Below, in pieces: positions 7,625 to 15,326 of a stretch of DNA of 64,000 bases. The stretch's first letter is position 1. Every line of letters begins with the position of its first letter. The translations under genes and the position numbers were made by a program. The notes below the pieces were generated by a model, which was given only the letters and a program-made list of their open reading frames with translations, did not search any database and was not told where the DNA came from. Source of the DNA: Bacteroidaceae bacterium. Lineage in GTDB: Bacteria; Bacteroidota; Bacteroidia; Bacteroidales; Bacteroidaceae. The stretch is from positions 31,145 to 95,144 of the forward strand of contig JAGCDQ010000077.1 of assembly GCA_017651245.1 (NCBI GenBank), in the 5' to 3' direction.

Positions 7625-9187
7625 TTAATCTTCATGTTTAACTGTCATTTGAGTTTGCGAGAAATTACTACAAACCCATTCCACTTTTTCACGGATAGTT
7701 TTGAAACATTCTTTTCCATAAAGTGTTTCATCAATGACATCAAATGGTGTTTTTCCTGCTGATGCACAGGCATTTGACACCTCAGCAATCTCGTAAACAT
7801 CCAATCGACCACCATATGGTTCGTTTTCTTCTGCCCATTTGAAATCCTTGCTACCATCATAACATTCTCCAGTCATGATACGTTTCAGGCGTTTACTCGT
7901 TACGTCATAAGCAATACCATTAGGATTTGATTCATTCTTTTCATTGAGCTGACAAAGAATGAATTCATATTTGTAGTCATCTGTGTTCAAATCTAGAACA
8001 GCGTGCCCTGTGGTGCCTGAGCCAGCAAAAAAATCCAATACTACTCCAACTTTGGCTTTACTGCTGATTTGAATAAGAGGCTTTATTAATTCTATTGGCT
8101 TGGGATTGCTGAAAAGGTTTTTTTCTCCCATTATTGAAGATAATAAATCACTGGCTCCTTGATTGTTACCAAATAAATTTGATGGCCACCAATTTGTTGC
8201 ACATTGACCTTCTTTGTCTCTTTCTGATTTATAATATTTCTTTCTTGGGAGCCCATGCCCCTTATTAGTAAAATAAATTCTTTTATCTTCTAGAAGATTA
8301 TGAAAGGTATCCTCATCTCCCATCCATATTTCTGTAAAAATATCCCCACACGGCGACGTGATGGAATAATAACATCCACCTTGGTCAGACCCCGCTTTCC
8401 AAGGTTTGCTAGCCCAATCACCACGTGGGTCATTATCAGGATTGGAAAATTTTCCTGTAATTGCAATCTTCCCAACACCATATTTTTTTAGATAGTTTGA
8501 ATCGTTAGAATACACCAAAATATGTTCTGCAACAAGACCTATCATTTTCGTCTTATCGTTAGGCTGATTATGCCTTCTTCGCCAATGTATATTACCTTGG
8601 AAGTTCTTTTCTCCAAAGATCTCATCAAACAAGCATTTTATGTAGGCTTGATTTTTATCATCTACGCTACAGAAAATGACACCTTTTTCAGACAACAATT
8701 GTTTTGCTAGTTTTAGACGGAAATAAAGCATGGACAAGAGATTATCTCTTGATATAGAATTCTCATAGTTTGTTTCTGCAAATTCCCCCATACTGTCTTT
8801 TCCATAAGGCGGATCAATATAGATTACATCAATTCCATTCCTATACTGGATTAGTAGATTTTGCAGAGCATCATAGTTATCACCAATGATAAGCTTATGA
8901 ACAGGCTCACCTTCCTTGGCTTTTCCAAAACTAAGAGCTTCGTTTTTCTTGAAATACTTAATAGTATCAGACATTCTAGGCTCTTCCATCCGTTTATCGA
9001 AATGGAAACCTGTTCGTTTGTATGTAGTGCCTAATGCGGCAATAGCCAAAGCTTCGTCATCATTATCAGCGTTGGAGATGAGTTTGCTTAATAGAGCTGC
9101 ATTGCTCGGCTCCAGTATCTTGTCTTCTACTCGTGCTTGTAGTTCCGCAAGCAAACTTTGTTTCGTTTCACTTAATTTCAGTGCCAT
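7625..9187 (-). CDS. Type III DNA methyltransferase, Mod subunit
   Basis: S-adenosylmethionine-dependent adenine N6-methyltransferase that also recognises the target site. It has IGDNYDAL at 101-108, DPPYG at 125-129 and DFFAGSGTTGHAV from 385. The catalytic DPPY before the FxGxGTT motif is the beta-class order. The roughly 200 residues between the motifs hold the putative target recognition region. At 520 aa it is on the short side for Mod. The N-terminal 60 residues are helical, as in other type III Mods. It directly precedes res and follows a run of three short ORFs, all leftward, probably one operon from the promoter at 10.2 kb. Confidence 0.92.
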   Translation of the reverse strand: MALKLSETKQSLLAELQARVEDKILEPSNAALLSKLISNADNDDEALAIAALGTTYKRTGFHFDKRMEEPRMSDTIKYFKKNEALSFGKAKEGEPVHKLIIGDNYDALQNLLIQYRNGIDVIYIDPPYGKDSMGEFAETNYENSISRDNLLSMLYFRLKLAKQLLSEKGVIFCSVDDKNQAYIKCLFDEIFGEKNFQGNIHWRRRHNQPNDKTKMIGLVAEHILVYSNDSNYLKKYGVGKIAITGKFSNPDNDPRGDWASKPWKAGSDQGGCYYSITSPCGDIFTEIWMGDEDTFHNLLEDKRIYFTNKGHGLPRKKYYKSERDKEGQCATNWWPSNLFGNNQGASDLLSSIMGEKNLFSNPKPIELIKPLIQISSKAKVGVVLDFFAGSGTTGHAVLDLNTDDYKYEFILCQLNEKNESNPNGIAYDVTSKRLKRIMTGECYDGSKDFKWAEENEPYGGRLDVYEIAEVSNACASAGKTPFDVIDETLYGKECFKTIREKVEWVCSNFSQTQMTVKHED

Positions 9188-9222
9188 ATATCATATCGTT
9201 TTTTTAAAATCTCAGTTCATCT

Positions 9223-9309
9223 TTAACATCCATTGAATAGAAAGGCAATCAGGAAAAGAATAAAAACCACTTTTATTATTAAATCACCTAATTTTTCGTA
9301 AAAATCCAT
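9223..9309 (-). CDS. Putative 28-aa single-span hydrophobic peptide
   Basis: A short frame from ATG 9309 to TAA encodes a polar N-terminus (MDFYEKLGDLI) and then a hydrophobic stretch (VVFILFLIAFLF) ending NGC. It fits neatly between two genes with 30- and 35-base gaps on the same strand as the R-M operon. The shape recalls small membrane peptides of type I toxins or holins, but could arise by chance in AT-rich DNA. There is no independent proof that it is translated. Confidence 0.4.
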   Translation of the reverse strand: MDFYEKLGDLIIKVVFILFLIAFLFNGC

Positions 9310-9339
9310 ATAACTTACTCCTTTCTAGTCTTCAAACAA

Positions 9340-9747
9340 TTATCTATCTTCCTCCTTCACCCCATCATTGTCCTCCTCTACTAATCTCTTTAATTTCTCC
9401 CTATCTTCTTGCACCAAGTCGTAATTCATCTCTGCTATACGGAAGTAAGTTCTAAATCTGCCGTAATGCATGATAATGCGACGGAATTCCTTGAATCGCT
9501 TCTCCTCTGGCTGCTCTTCCATCAGTTTCATACCCTCCGCCATCCAATATTCGAACTTGTATTGGGCAACTCTTGACTGCCATTTCTTGAATGCCGCAAT
9601 AGCCTTGTCTTTACGTTCGATCTCAGCTTTCAAGTCGTCGTTCTCAGCTTTCAGAATGCCGTTTTCAACCTGAAGAGCATGCTTCTCTTGTATGACATAT
9701 CTTAGCGTTGTCTCTGGGGGCAAACCTTCGTTCATCGTCCTTGGCAT
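9340..9747 (-). CDS. Coiled-coil hypothetical protein (135 aa)
   Basis: It starts at ATG 9747. Residues about 18-55 form an obvious coiled coil (repeated ENGILKAENDDLKAEIERK type heptads), followed by a basic helical region (RVAQYKFEYWMAEGMKLM, RFKEFRRIIMHYGRF) and a very acidic C-terminus. There is no signal peptide. Its C-terminal LVQEDREKLKRLVEED resembles the end of the 68-aa protein encoded just upstream (LVKEEDRKLF). It lies in the leftward run leading into mod and res. The function is unknown; a DNA- or subunit-binding adaptor is one possibility. Confidence 0.6.
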   Translation of the reverse strand: MPRTMNEGLPPETTLRYVIQEKHALQVENGILKAENDDLKAEIERKDKAIAAFKKWQSRVAQYKFEYWMAEGMKLMEEQPEEKRFKEFRRIIMHYGRFRTYFRIAEMNYDLVQEDREKLKRLVEEDNDGVKEEDR

Positions 9748-9761
9748 ATCTCTATTCCTCC

Positions 9762-9968
9762 TTAATCGTAAAACAACTTTCTATCTTCCTCCTTCACTAA
9801 GTCCCATTCTTCCAGAGCTTCCAAAGGGCGTCGGTTCTGCCTGCGTGCCGTCTTGTACTCCTTCGTCAAACCATATTTGGCAGCAATCTGCAAGGCGATG
9901 CGGTCTTGGGAAGTCAATTGCTGACCACCGAACAAGAAGTGCCACATATCAAGGAGTAAATGCTTCAT
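9762..9968 (-). CDS. Hypothetical small protein (68 aa)
   Basis: It starts at ATG 9968 (MKHLLLDMWHFLFGGQQL). The N-terminus is hydrophobic but too short to be a clear membrane span; the rest is basic then acidic (EWDLVKEEDRKLFYD). The gap to the next gene is 14 bases on the same strand. It is the first protein-sized frame after a 220-base leader containing a hairpin. No family is recognised. Confidence 0.5.
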   Translation of the reverse strand: MKHLLLDMWHFLFGGQQLTSQDRIALQIAAKYGLTKEYKTARRQNRRPLEALEEWDLVKEEDRKLFYD

Positions 9969-9987
9969 CTTTCATCAATCGTTAAGG

Positions 9988-10173
9988 TTAGAAATAAAAG
10001 ATATCAGGTATAGACACAACAAAAGCCCTGCCACAATAGGTCATAGACCTATGCAGCAGGGTGGGTGTGGTAATTCCCGATGGAACAGTGTTTATCTTAC
10101 ATTGCGCAATAGGGGGGGGTAATAACTCCCTCAAAATCAATGTGTTATATTGAAAATCGTGTATATTAGACAT
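9988..10173 (-). other. Leader region with 61-codon ORF, possible attenuator
   Basis: The transcript expected from the promoter at 10196-10227 begins about 20 bases before an ATG at 10173 that opens a 61-codon frame ending at 9988. The frame includes Leu-Leu-Pro-Pro-Pro from a C-run and covers the hairpin at 10026-10061. The peptide has no recognisable features. Either it is a leader ORF coupled to attenuation, or the stretch is a structured untranslated leader with a chance frame. Confidence 0.35.
10026..10061 (-). terminator. Attenuator-like hairpin in the leader of the R-M operon
   Basis: The inner stem ATAGGTC/GACCTAT and outer stem CCCTGC/GCAGGG are separated by a small internal loop. 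On the minus strand the hairpin is followed by a T-rich tract (CTTTTGTTGTG). It sits between the promoter at 10.2 kb and the first protein gene, so it could cut off transcription early. Confidence 0.5.
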
Positions 10174-10195
10174 AAATGCTTAGGTTTTGTAGTTG

Positions 10196-10227
10196 CAAAG
10201 ATAAATCAAATTCACAACCCTACCAAA
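10196..10227 (-). promoter_or_regulatory. Promoter of the leftward R-M operon
   Basis: The minus strand reads TTTG (10227-10224), 20 bases, then TATCTTTG (10203-10196). This is an excellent match to the Bacteroidetes -33/-7 pattern and is the only strong leftward promoter seen before mod and res. Confidence 0.65.
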
Positions 10228-10264
10228 TTTTCCTCCAACTTTTTCAATAAATAGTGGTAGGGGT

Positions 10265-10440
10265 GTATACAGTATACAGTATACAGTTTTCTCAGCAGCA
10301 CATCGAAACTTGGGGAAAGAAAATTACATTATCTAGAATATAATATTATATTTTATATAATGTCAATGTATTATACTCTCTTTTCTTGGCTTGACTATAT
10401 ACCTGCTCCCTAAAAAACTGTATAACTGTATACTGTATAC
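10265..10440. repeat. Nested inverted repeat (GTATACA arrays around an AT palindrome)
   Basis: The left arm (10265-10290) has three tandem gtataca units running into gtttt; the right arm (10414-10440) is its reverse complement with one extra base. Between them, 10326-10363 is a near-perfect 38-bp AT palindrome with arms ACATTAT/ATAATGT and centre AATATAATATTATATT. There is no transposase, and no target duplication is seen. It lies between divergent promoters for the R-M operon and the HU-like gene. Confidence 0.8.
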
Positions 10441-10515
10441 AATCAACCCCCAAAAAGGACTAATAATCACCCATAAAAATAATCAAGAATAATTTGAAAA
10501 AAAATCTACAAATGC

Positions 10516-10546
10516 TTGCATATGTCAGAAAAAAGTCGTAACTTTG
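10516..10546 (+). promoter_or_regulatory. Promoter of the HU-like gene
   Basis: TTG at 10516-10518, 20 bases, then TAACTTTG at 10539-10546. It leaves an unusually long 5' leader of about 265 bases before the HU-like start. Confidence 0.65.
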
Positions 10547-10643
10547 TACCAGAAATGAAGAAAGATTATTTTCAACCTTAACCCTAACGATAACCATAAC
10601 GGAAGGGGTAAGGAATACCACGAAAAACAAGCCGGCGGCATCG

Positions 10644-10802
10644 ATGAAAAGAGGCGGCGGCAAAACACGAAAGAGACGACGGCAAAGCCATGGATTGCCG
10701 ACGGCAATTTCAAGACAGGGAATAAGTCCCCTTTCCCGAGGAGAGAAGGAGCTGCAAAGGCACTCCGGAAGCCCAAAGTTGGGGGCAGAAAAATTATCTT
10801 AA
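10644..10802 (+). CDS. Possible 52-aa basic leader peptide
   Basis: An ATG frame inside the long HU-gene leader encodes a very basic N-terminus (MKRGGGKTRKRRRQ) and ends at TAA 10802, sixteen bases before the HU-like start. The leader is much more GC-rich than the DNA upstream of the promoter. Coding is uncertain; the stretch may instead be a structured RNA. Confidence 0.3.
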   Translation: MKRGGGKTRKRRRQSHGLPTAISRQGISPLSRGEKELQRHSGSPKLGAEKLS

Positions 10803-10818
10803 AATAAATCTAATTATC

Positions 10819-11451
10819 ATGAGCAAGATTATCTATCGAAAGATTCGCACCGCCCCTGGTGTGAAGCAGTACCTGGACGAGCAGAAGACCCAGGTGAACC
10901 CTCAGTTCGAGGCAAGCGCAAGCTACTACGCACAGTCTGTGGCGCTCGAGACCATGAGCCTGCGCGACATGGCAAAGCACATCACCTCACACGGCTCTCC
11001 CTTCACTGTGGACGTGGTGATCGGCGTGCTGGAGGCATTCCGCTCCTGCCTCATCGAGCAGCTGCTGGAGTCGAAGAAGGTGAAGGTGCAGGGACTCGGC
11101 ACGTTCTACGTGACCATCGCCAACAAGGACGGCGGCATCAAGAACCTCGACGACTTCAACATCAACACCCTCGCCACGGGTCTGCGACTCCGCTTCCTGC
11201 CTGAGGGCGCGACCGAGGAGAGCATCTCCAGCAAGGACTTCCTCCGAAAAGCAAGCTTCGTGGACGTGGCTACCCTCACCAAGGCGAAGACCGTGGAGGA
11301 CGAGGAGACCGACGAGAACGAGGTGTCTGGTGGTGGCAACGATAACGGTAACGTTAACGATAACACTGGCGGCAACACTGGCGGTAACACGGGTGGCAAC
11401 ACTGGTGGCAACAACGGTGGTGGCGACGATCAGGGAGATGGAACCTTTTAA
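10819..11451 (+). CDS. HU-like (HU-HIG type) DNA-binding protein
   Basis: The protein has 210 aa from ATG 10819. Residues about 1-125 match the HU/IHF-like fold of the Bacteroidetes HU-HIG group: RDMAKHITSHGSPFTVDVV, then LESKKVKVQGLGTFYVTI. After a charged segment the C-terminus is a low-complexity tail of GGNT repeats (about 175-205). Codon use is GC-rich compared with the R-M genes. It is followed by the smalltalk gene, an association common in Bacteroidales. It probably binds DNA as a dimer; its targets are unknown. The repeat tail may vary in length between strains. Confidence 0.85.
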   Translation: MSKIIYRKIRTAPGVKQYLDEQKTQVNPQFEASASYYAQSVALETMSLRDMAKHITSHGSPFTVDVVIGVLEAFRSCLIEQLLESKKVKVQGLGTFYVTIANKDGGIKNLDDFNINTLATGLRLRFLPEGATEESISSKDFLRKASFVDVATLTKAKTVEDEETDENEVSGGGNDNGNVNDNTGGNTGGNTGGNTGGNNGGGDDQGDGTF

Positions 11452-11482
11452 AGGTTAAAGGTTAAGGGTTAAAGGTTAAAGA
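11449..11482. repeat. Tandem 'ggttaaa' repeat
   Basis: Units of aaaggtta/agggtta repeat between the HU-like stop and the smalltalk start. This is the same family as 57388-57420. Confidence 0.75.
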
Positions 11483-11484
11483 CC

Positions 11485-11589
11485 ATGGAAAAGAAGCGTT
11501 GGATTGAGTTGGCAGTGAAGATTGCAGTAGCCGCACTCACAGCATTCCTGACCGCATTGGGAACCACCAGTTGCATGAGACTCCTTTGA
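11485..11589 (+). CDS. Smalltalk family protein
   Basis: A 34-codon gene from ATG 11485 to TGA 11589. It has a basic start (MEKKRWIEL), a hydrophobic alanine-rich helix (VKIAVAALTAFLTALG) and the end TTSCMRLL. This matches the tiny 'smalltalk' proteins of Bacteroidales, which have a Lys-rich start, one helix and a TSC motif near the C-terminus, and which usually follow an HU-like gene. The cysteine sits after the helix rather than in a typical lipobox. Function is unknown in the whole family. It is followed by a strong terminator. Confidence 0.85.
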   Translation: MEKKRWIELAVKIAVAALTAFLTALGTTSCMRLL

Positions 11590-11646
11590 GAATGAGGAAT
11601 TAGGAATGAGGAATTAAGGGTTCAAGAAGTTCAAGGGTTCAGATAA

Positions 11647-11681
11647 ACAGCCCACGCAACGAGCGATGTTGCGTGGGCTGT
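11647..11681. terminator. Bidirectional terminator after smalltalk
   Basis: acagcccacgcaac and gttgcgtgggctgt form a perfect 14-bp stem with a 7-base loop. It sits between the rightward smalltalk gene and the leftward BspA-like gene and can serve both. Confidence 0.8.
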
Positions 11682-11702
11682 TCTATGTTGTGTAAGGCGG
11701 TG

Positions 11703-14700
11703 TTACTTAATCATGAACAATTTGCCTTGGTGGATGTACACACCTTTCTGGGTGGGTTTGCTGTCGAGGCGAACGCCACTGAGGGTGTACCAACTGTCAT
11801 CTCTTACCTCTTCCTTCTCAGCTATTACATCTTCGATGGCGGTTGCATTGGCTTCTTCAAGCTTCAGAGGAATCATGTCGTGACCCAGCGCCTTCCACGC
11901 CTCGAAGTCAGACTTCTTCACTCGTAAGAATCCATCATTATCATGAATTCCACTGCTTTCAGTAATTGGGTAGAATCCACGCACTGCACCTGAGCCTTCA
12001 AGCAGGAGGTTGATCCCGTCATTTGTAAAGTTTTCAGGATTAGTATAATTTCCCATGAGCATGTTGCCTTCTACCTTATTGGCTCCAACAGTCACTTTGG
12101 CGTTGTAGGTGCCAGTTTCGCCCATCAGCAAGTATCCTTCATCGCCTGCCAGTTCCGTCACAGACTTGAGGATGAGTGTGCCAGTGGCGGGGTCGAATCT
12201 GACGATGGCATACGCCTTGAGTCCTTCGCAGGCTGAGAGGCCGAGGTCAGCCCCATTGCGGTAGGCTATAACACCTTCTGATTCATCTGTGATGTCAATG
12301 CTGACATCGGATGAGAGGATTTCATAACCATATTCCGAAATATGGGATTCATAAGCCGTGCTGTAGTCTGCCACACTGGAGGCAGGTACGAAGATATTGG
12401 TAACGAGATATTCTTTGCTGCCATAATTCTGAAGGAACGCTTGGTTCAAATCTACACCAGCACCTTTGATGAGGGCATAGCCATAATAGCCAAGGCTTTC
12501 GTAATTATAGAAGGCTTTCTCAGGCAATTGGGTGACACCTTCCTCCACCACAACACGTCTCATGTCGTTTTTGAAGTCTTTCCAAGGCTCGCCAGTCACG
12601 TTGCCGCTGATGGTGAGGACGCGGCTGTCTCGGTCGTAGTTCCAGCCTTCACCACTGGTGGCAGCCACATAGAGGTCGGCATAGTGCTCCGAAATGGCTG
12701 TGTTCTTGGCTTCGTCGGCAAAGTAATCTTTGATAATCACTTTCACATAATATTTACCAGCTTCAGTCACTTTTTCCAGGTCAGGATCCTGGTTTTCCTT
12801 CCGATAGTAGAACGTACCTCTAGGAAATAGTTTGCAATCGTATGTGCAATCAATGCCATTGATGGTTGCCTTGGCATCTTCTATCCAGTAATTCGGTTCT
12901 CCTAACATGGAGATGTCACCTGTATAGTGGTCGGTATCCCATTTCAGCGATCCTCCGCTGTAGTACTCTGTCATCGATTCTCCGCTGAAGTCCACTTTCA
13001 GCGTGCCTTCGCTCAGATAGAAGCCCTCCACCTTGACGTTGAAAGCCTTGAGCATTTCCTCGAGGGATGCTTTTAGGTGGTTAGACACATAATAGGTCTC
13101 ACCCACGTTGGCAACGCTGTAGCCGTCATCCGATGTTTTGATAGGAATGGATTCCCAATCTAAACATATCACTGTCTTCAGTTTGGAACATCCCTGCAGA
13201 GCACCTTCGCCGAGACTATAGACCGAAGGCGCCAACGTGACGCTCTCCAAGTTCTTGAGTCCGTAGAAGGCATAGTCACCGATGGATCCGACGCCATCTT
13301 CCGCCACGATGTGCTCGATGCCATCTTCAACACCCAGACGCATGACACCCTCTGCTGTTGTCCAAGTGCGCCAGGGGGCAGGTTTAGCAGATGAGTCTGG
13401 GTCATACTCTTTGGCGAAGTTATCTGTTCCTGTATATTCACCGCTGAATGTCAGTGTCTTGGTGTCTGCGTCGTAAGACCAGTGACAATTGCCATAATTG
13501 AGGGAACCCTCCGTCGATACTTCCTCATCGCTGAAACACATGGTAATGGGCGTTGTGGCTCCCTCATAGTCTTCATTCGCAAGTTTCAGGTATGCCTGAC
13601 CTTCCATATTTTTGGATTCTGTGAATTTCTTGAATTCGGTGCCGTCGAGGTACAGGTAAATGTCATTAGTGTCCCCTGTCGGGTCAACGTCATCGTCACC
13701 TTTCTCCAGCAGATTATTTCTCCAAGTTCCTTTAATACTTTTTTCGATGGCGTATGTTGCGCCTGGCGTACCTTTCAGCACCAAGCCCTGACCATCCTTC
13801 GTTTTCATCACACGCTCCATGACCACTTTTCCTGTGGCAGGGATGAACTCAGAAGCGATGTAGGCTTTTAGTCCTTCAGTATGGGAGAAATCAAGTCCAT
13901 AGTCGTTCCACCACCCCAAGTTGCTGCTGAAGGTCATGACACCCGATGCTGGAAGCGTGACGGAAAACTCGATTGCAATGAAATCAGAGAAGGAATTGTC
14001 CAACCAGGAAGCATAGGTGGTTTTGTAACTTGCCAGCATGCTGCTGGGCACGTGGATGTTATAATCCAAATTGTCTTTCTCGACACCTCCATCTACATAT
14101 TTAATGCTAAACGCACCATTCAAGTCCACCACAGCAGTGCTGCGCATGAAGACTTGACGAAGAATCTCGTATGCATCGTTGTCAGTAAAGGCATTGGCAG
14201 GCATTTTTGTGACATCCTTCTCAACGATGACATTTTCGATGAAACCAGCGAACGACATCCAAGGCTCTCCTGTCACATTGCCACTGATGATCAAGGTCTG
14301 CTTGCCATAATCGAATGCCCAACCTTCGCCACTGGTGGGAGAGCTGAGCACCGTGAAAGGTTCGGAAATGACGTTTCTATTGGCTTCGTCAGCAAACACA
14401 CTATTGACACTAACATTGTAGCGGTAATCACCCGTTTCTGTCACGTCAGCGTAATTCATGAGTTTCGTTGTGCCTTCTTTCAGCACACCCTGGTAATATG
14501 GATCTGATAGTTCTGCACCATTCTTGACGGTGTAGTTCTTCCCATTGATGGTGACGGTGTGGTCGCCATTGAGCGTCAATGTGCAATATGAGTGGTAATT
14601 ATCACTCTTCTGTACATCCAACAACTCACGAGTTGCCACTTTGGGGGTTGCCTTGAAGCCATTTCCTGTCAGCAGGAAGCCCTCAAATTTGGTGTCAGAA

Positions 14701-15290
14701 AAATTATAATTGTAGTCATACACTTGTTGTTTGATGACATAGACGGTGAGCAAATTGCTGTCGTCAAAGGCCTCTGTGAGACCACTAATTTGGGAGGGAC
14801 AGAGACAGACCACCGATGTCATCTTAGGGTCATTCTGCATAGCACCTTCCCAGACTTTAGAGACAGAGGAAGCCAGCGTGACGTCCTCCAGGTTGGCAAG
14901 ACCATAGAAAGCATATTCTCCAATTACCGTGACGCCATCCTCCACCACGATGTGCTGAATCAGCTCGTCGGGACCATTGTTCAACTGACCATTATGGTCG
15001 GTGTACTTGCGCCAGGGGGCAGGTTTATGTTCGCTGCGGCCCCATTCACTATATTCCACATAGTCATAGGTTTCATAATAATCACGAACCGCAGGTTCAC
15101 TGTCTCCGCCTTCAGGACTGATGGTCAGTGTCTTGGTGGTCTCATCGAACGACCAGGCAGTACCGGCGCCATCGGTGCCATAGCCACATTTGCCCGATGT
15201 AACCAGTGGTGTTTTTGCCCACATGCATACAGAGGTGAGCACGGCAAGCAGTGTCATGAGCACTCTTGCCTCAATCTTTGTTTTCATCAT
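11703..15290 (-). CDS. Large secreted BspA-like leucine-rich-repeat surface protein
   Basis: About 1195 aa. ATG 15290 is preferred (a longer frame begins at 15311). A signal peptide (ARVLMTLLAVLTSVCMWA) is followed by two homologous halves starting near residues 42 and 606. Each has W.(F/Y)D..TKTLT.S, a PAPWR block, a BspA-type LRR_5 unit (IGEYAFYGLANLEDVTL and IGDYAFYGLKNLESVTL) and later an SGEGW...ISGNVTGEPW module. The C-terminus ends YTLSGVRLDSKPTQKGVYIH...FMIK, the usual sorting-type tail of Prevotella surface proteins. BspA-type repeats often mediate adhesion; the ligand is unknown. It is the last gene of a leftward trio ending at the terminator at 11647. Confidence 0.85.
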   Translation of the reverse strand: MMKTKIEARVLMTLLAVLTSVCMWAKTPLVTSGKCGYGTDGAGTAWSFDETTKTLTISPEGGDSEPAVRDYYETYDYVEYSEWGRSEHKPAPWRKYTDHNGQLNNGPDELIQHIVVEDGVTVIGEYAFYGLANLEDVTLASSVSKVWEGAMQNDPKMTSVVCLCPSQISGLTEAFDDSNLLTVYVIKQQVYDYNYNFSDTKFEGFLLTGNGFKATPKVATRELLDVQKSDNYHSYCTLTLNGDHTVTINGKNYTVKNGAELSDPYYQGVLKEGTTKLMNYADVTETGDYRYNVSVNSVFADEANRNVISEPFTVLSSPTSGEGWAFDYGKQTLIISGNVTGEPWMSFAGFIENVIVEKDVTKMPANAFTDNDAYEILRQVFMRSTAVVDLNGAFSIKYVDGGVEKDNLDYNIHVPSSMLASYKTTYASWLDNSFSDFIAIEFSVTLPASGVMTFSSNLGWWNDYGLDFSHTEGLKAYIASEFIPATGKVVMERVMKTKDGQGLVLKGTPGATYAIEKSIKGTWRNNLLEKGDDDVDPTGDTNDIYLYLDGTEFKKFTESKNMEGQAYLKLANEDYEGATTPITMCFSDEEVSTEGSLNYGNCHWSYDADTKTLTFSGEYTGTDNFAKEYDPDSSAKPAPWRTWTTAEGVMRLGVEDGIEHIVAEDGVGSIGDYAFYGLKNLESVTLAPSVYSLGEGALQGCSKLKTVICLDWESIPIKTSDDGYSVANVGETYYVSNHLKASLEEMLKAFNVKVEGFYLSEGTLKVDFSGESMTEYYSGGSLKWDTDHYTGDISMLGEPNYWIEDAKATINGIDCTYDCKLFPRGTFYYRKENQDPDLEKVTEAGKYYVKVIIKDYFADEAKNTAISEHYADLYVAATSGEGWNYDRDSRVLTISGNVTGEPWKDFKNDMRRVVVEEGVTQLPEKAFYNYESLGYYGYALIKGAGVDLNQAFLQNYGSKEYLVTNIFVPASSVADYSTAYESHISEYGYEILSSDVSIDITDESEGVIAYRNGADLGLSACEGLKAYAIVRFDPATGTLILKSVTELAGDEGYLLMGETGTYNAKVTVGANKVEGNMLMGNYTNPENFTNDGINLLLEGSGAVRGFYPITESSGIHDNDGFLRVKKSDFEAWKALGHDMIPLKLEEANATAIEDVIAEKEEVRDDSWYTLSGVRLDSKPTQKGVYIHQGKLFMIK

Positions 15291-15326
15291 TTGTTTTGTT
15301 TGTAATAACAATAGTAAATAATTTAT

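Noticed and set aside
10265-10440. Possible insertion sequence ends
   Set aside because: No transposase frame, and no flanking target duplication could be seen; kept only as a repeat of unknown nature.
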